A DNA stretch of 64,000 bases from Streptomyces sp. CB00455 (GTDB taxonomy: Bacteria > Actinomycetota > Actinomycetes > Streptomycetales > Streptomycetaceae), in the NCBI RefSeq assembly GCF_001905445.1, contig NZ_LIVQ01000003.1, forward strand, positions 62,001-126,000, written 5' to 3'. Of the stretch, positions 63,792-64,000 are shown one piece after another. Numbering within the stretch: the stretch's first letter is position 1; each line of letters opens with the position of its first letter. Under the pieces are notes generated by a model that searched no databases, had not been told where the DNA came from, and saw nothing but the letters and a program-made list of their open reading frames with translations. The position numbers were made by a program, and so were the translations under genes.

Positions 63792-64000
63792 GGGCCGATC
63801 CTTCCGTGCATCCGAAAAATACGGTCGTACGCGGCGGCGAGCAGCTCCGGATCATGCTTCGGAGAGCCGTCCTGCCTGGCCACCGGCGCCAGCTCGACCG
63901 CGGCTCCGAACCGTTTTGCGGCATCGGCGAGCGACTCGCGGTCGGGCACGGCGGCCTCGTCGGCCAGCACCACGTCCAGGGCGAGTTTAGGGGCGTGTCG
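63782..64000 (-). CDS. YvcK/CofD-like family protein (C-terminal part, partial)
   Basis: The gene starts beyond the right end of the window; 72 codons and the stop are visible. [16 protein letters not shown] and the closing [20 protein letters not shown] match the C-terminus of YvcK proteins, which bind UDP-sugars and affect carbon use and cell-wall growth. The conserved order yvcK-whiA supports this. The stop overlaps the whiA start by ten bases. Confidence 0.85.
   Translation of the reverse strand, partial: RHAPKLALDVVLADEAAVPDRESLADAAKRFGAAVELAPVARQDGSPKHDPELLAAAYDRIFRMHGRIGPWR

Overview
The window is chromosomal DNA from a Streptomyces-type actinomycete. The base composition is very G+C-rich, GTG and TTG starts are common, several genes look leaderless behind TANNNT -10 boxes, the developmental regulator whiA is present, and only one in-frame TTA codon was seen. 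It is core-like chromosome: no rRNA, tRNA, transposase, prophage or CRISPR array was recognised.

Layout. (1) 1-5.3 kb: end of a cobalamin cluster (VWA cobaltochelatase/Mg-chelatase-like subunit, cobO, cobB, a ZIP-type metal transporter on the other strand, and a CbiG/CobE-CobC fusion). (2) 5.5-13.1 kb: accessory genes (CapA-like protein, LAETG surface protein, amidohydrolase, two class V aminotransferase-fold enzymes, FrnE-like DsbA protein, GNAT acetyltransferase). (3) 13.2-17.8 kb: a penicillin-binding protein and a membrane protein/histidine kinase/response regulator operon. (4) 17.9-28.7 kb: IclR regulator divergent from a ketoglutarate-semialdehyde-type dehydrogenase, a two-domain TerD protein, a PhoX-like phosphatase with a candidate PHO box, a secreted endonuclease/exonuclease/phosphatase-family protein, and several small or unknown genes. 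(5) 28.8-32.6 kb: dapD, an MFS transporter divergent from a regulator that fuses an HxlR DNA-binding domain to a peroxiredoxin domain, and a small secreted protein.

(6) 32.7-39.3 kb: complete minus-strand SUF iron-sulfur operon sufR-sufB-sufD-ferredoxin-sufC-sufS-sufU-sufT-like, with a SufR-type operator at the sufR start. (7) 39.6-46.2 kb: ABC exporter pair, a TTA-containing unknown gene, heme A synthase (ctaA), an amidohydrolase, a small unknown protein and heme O synthase (ctaB). (8) 46.5-53.4 kb: pentose phosphate genes tkt-tal-zwf-opcA-pgl. (9) 53.6-59.4 kb: pgi, an RbpA-family RNA polymerase-binding protein, secG, tpiA, pgk, gap. (10) 59.7-64 kb: secreted M14 carboxypeptidase, whiA, and the end of a YvcK-family gene.

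Regions 6-10 keep an old actinobacterial gene order also known from mycobacteria (suf, heme A/O synthases, pentose phosphate genes, lower glycolysis with secG, whiA/yvcK). Together they cover Fe-S assembly, cytochrome oxidase heme, NADPH supply and triose metabolism. The most unusual item is the divergent HxlR-peroxiredoxin/MFS pair around a perfect palindrome at 31108-31132, which looks like a self-contained redox-sensing efflux switch.
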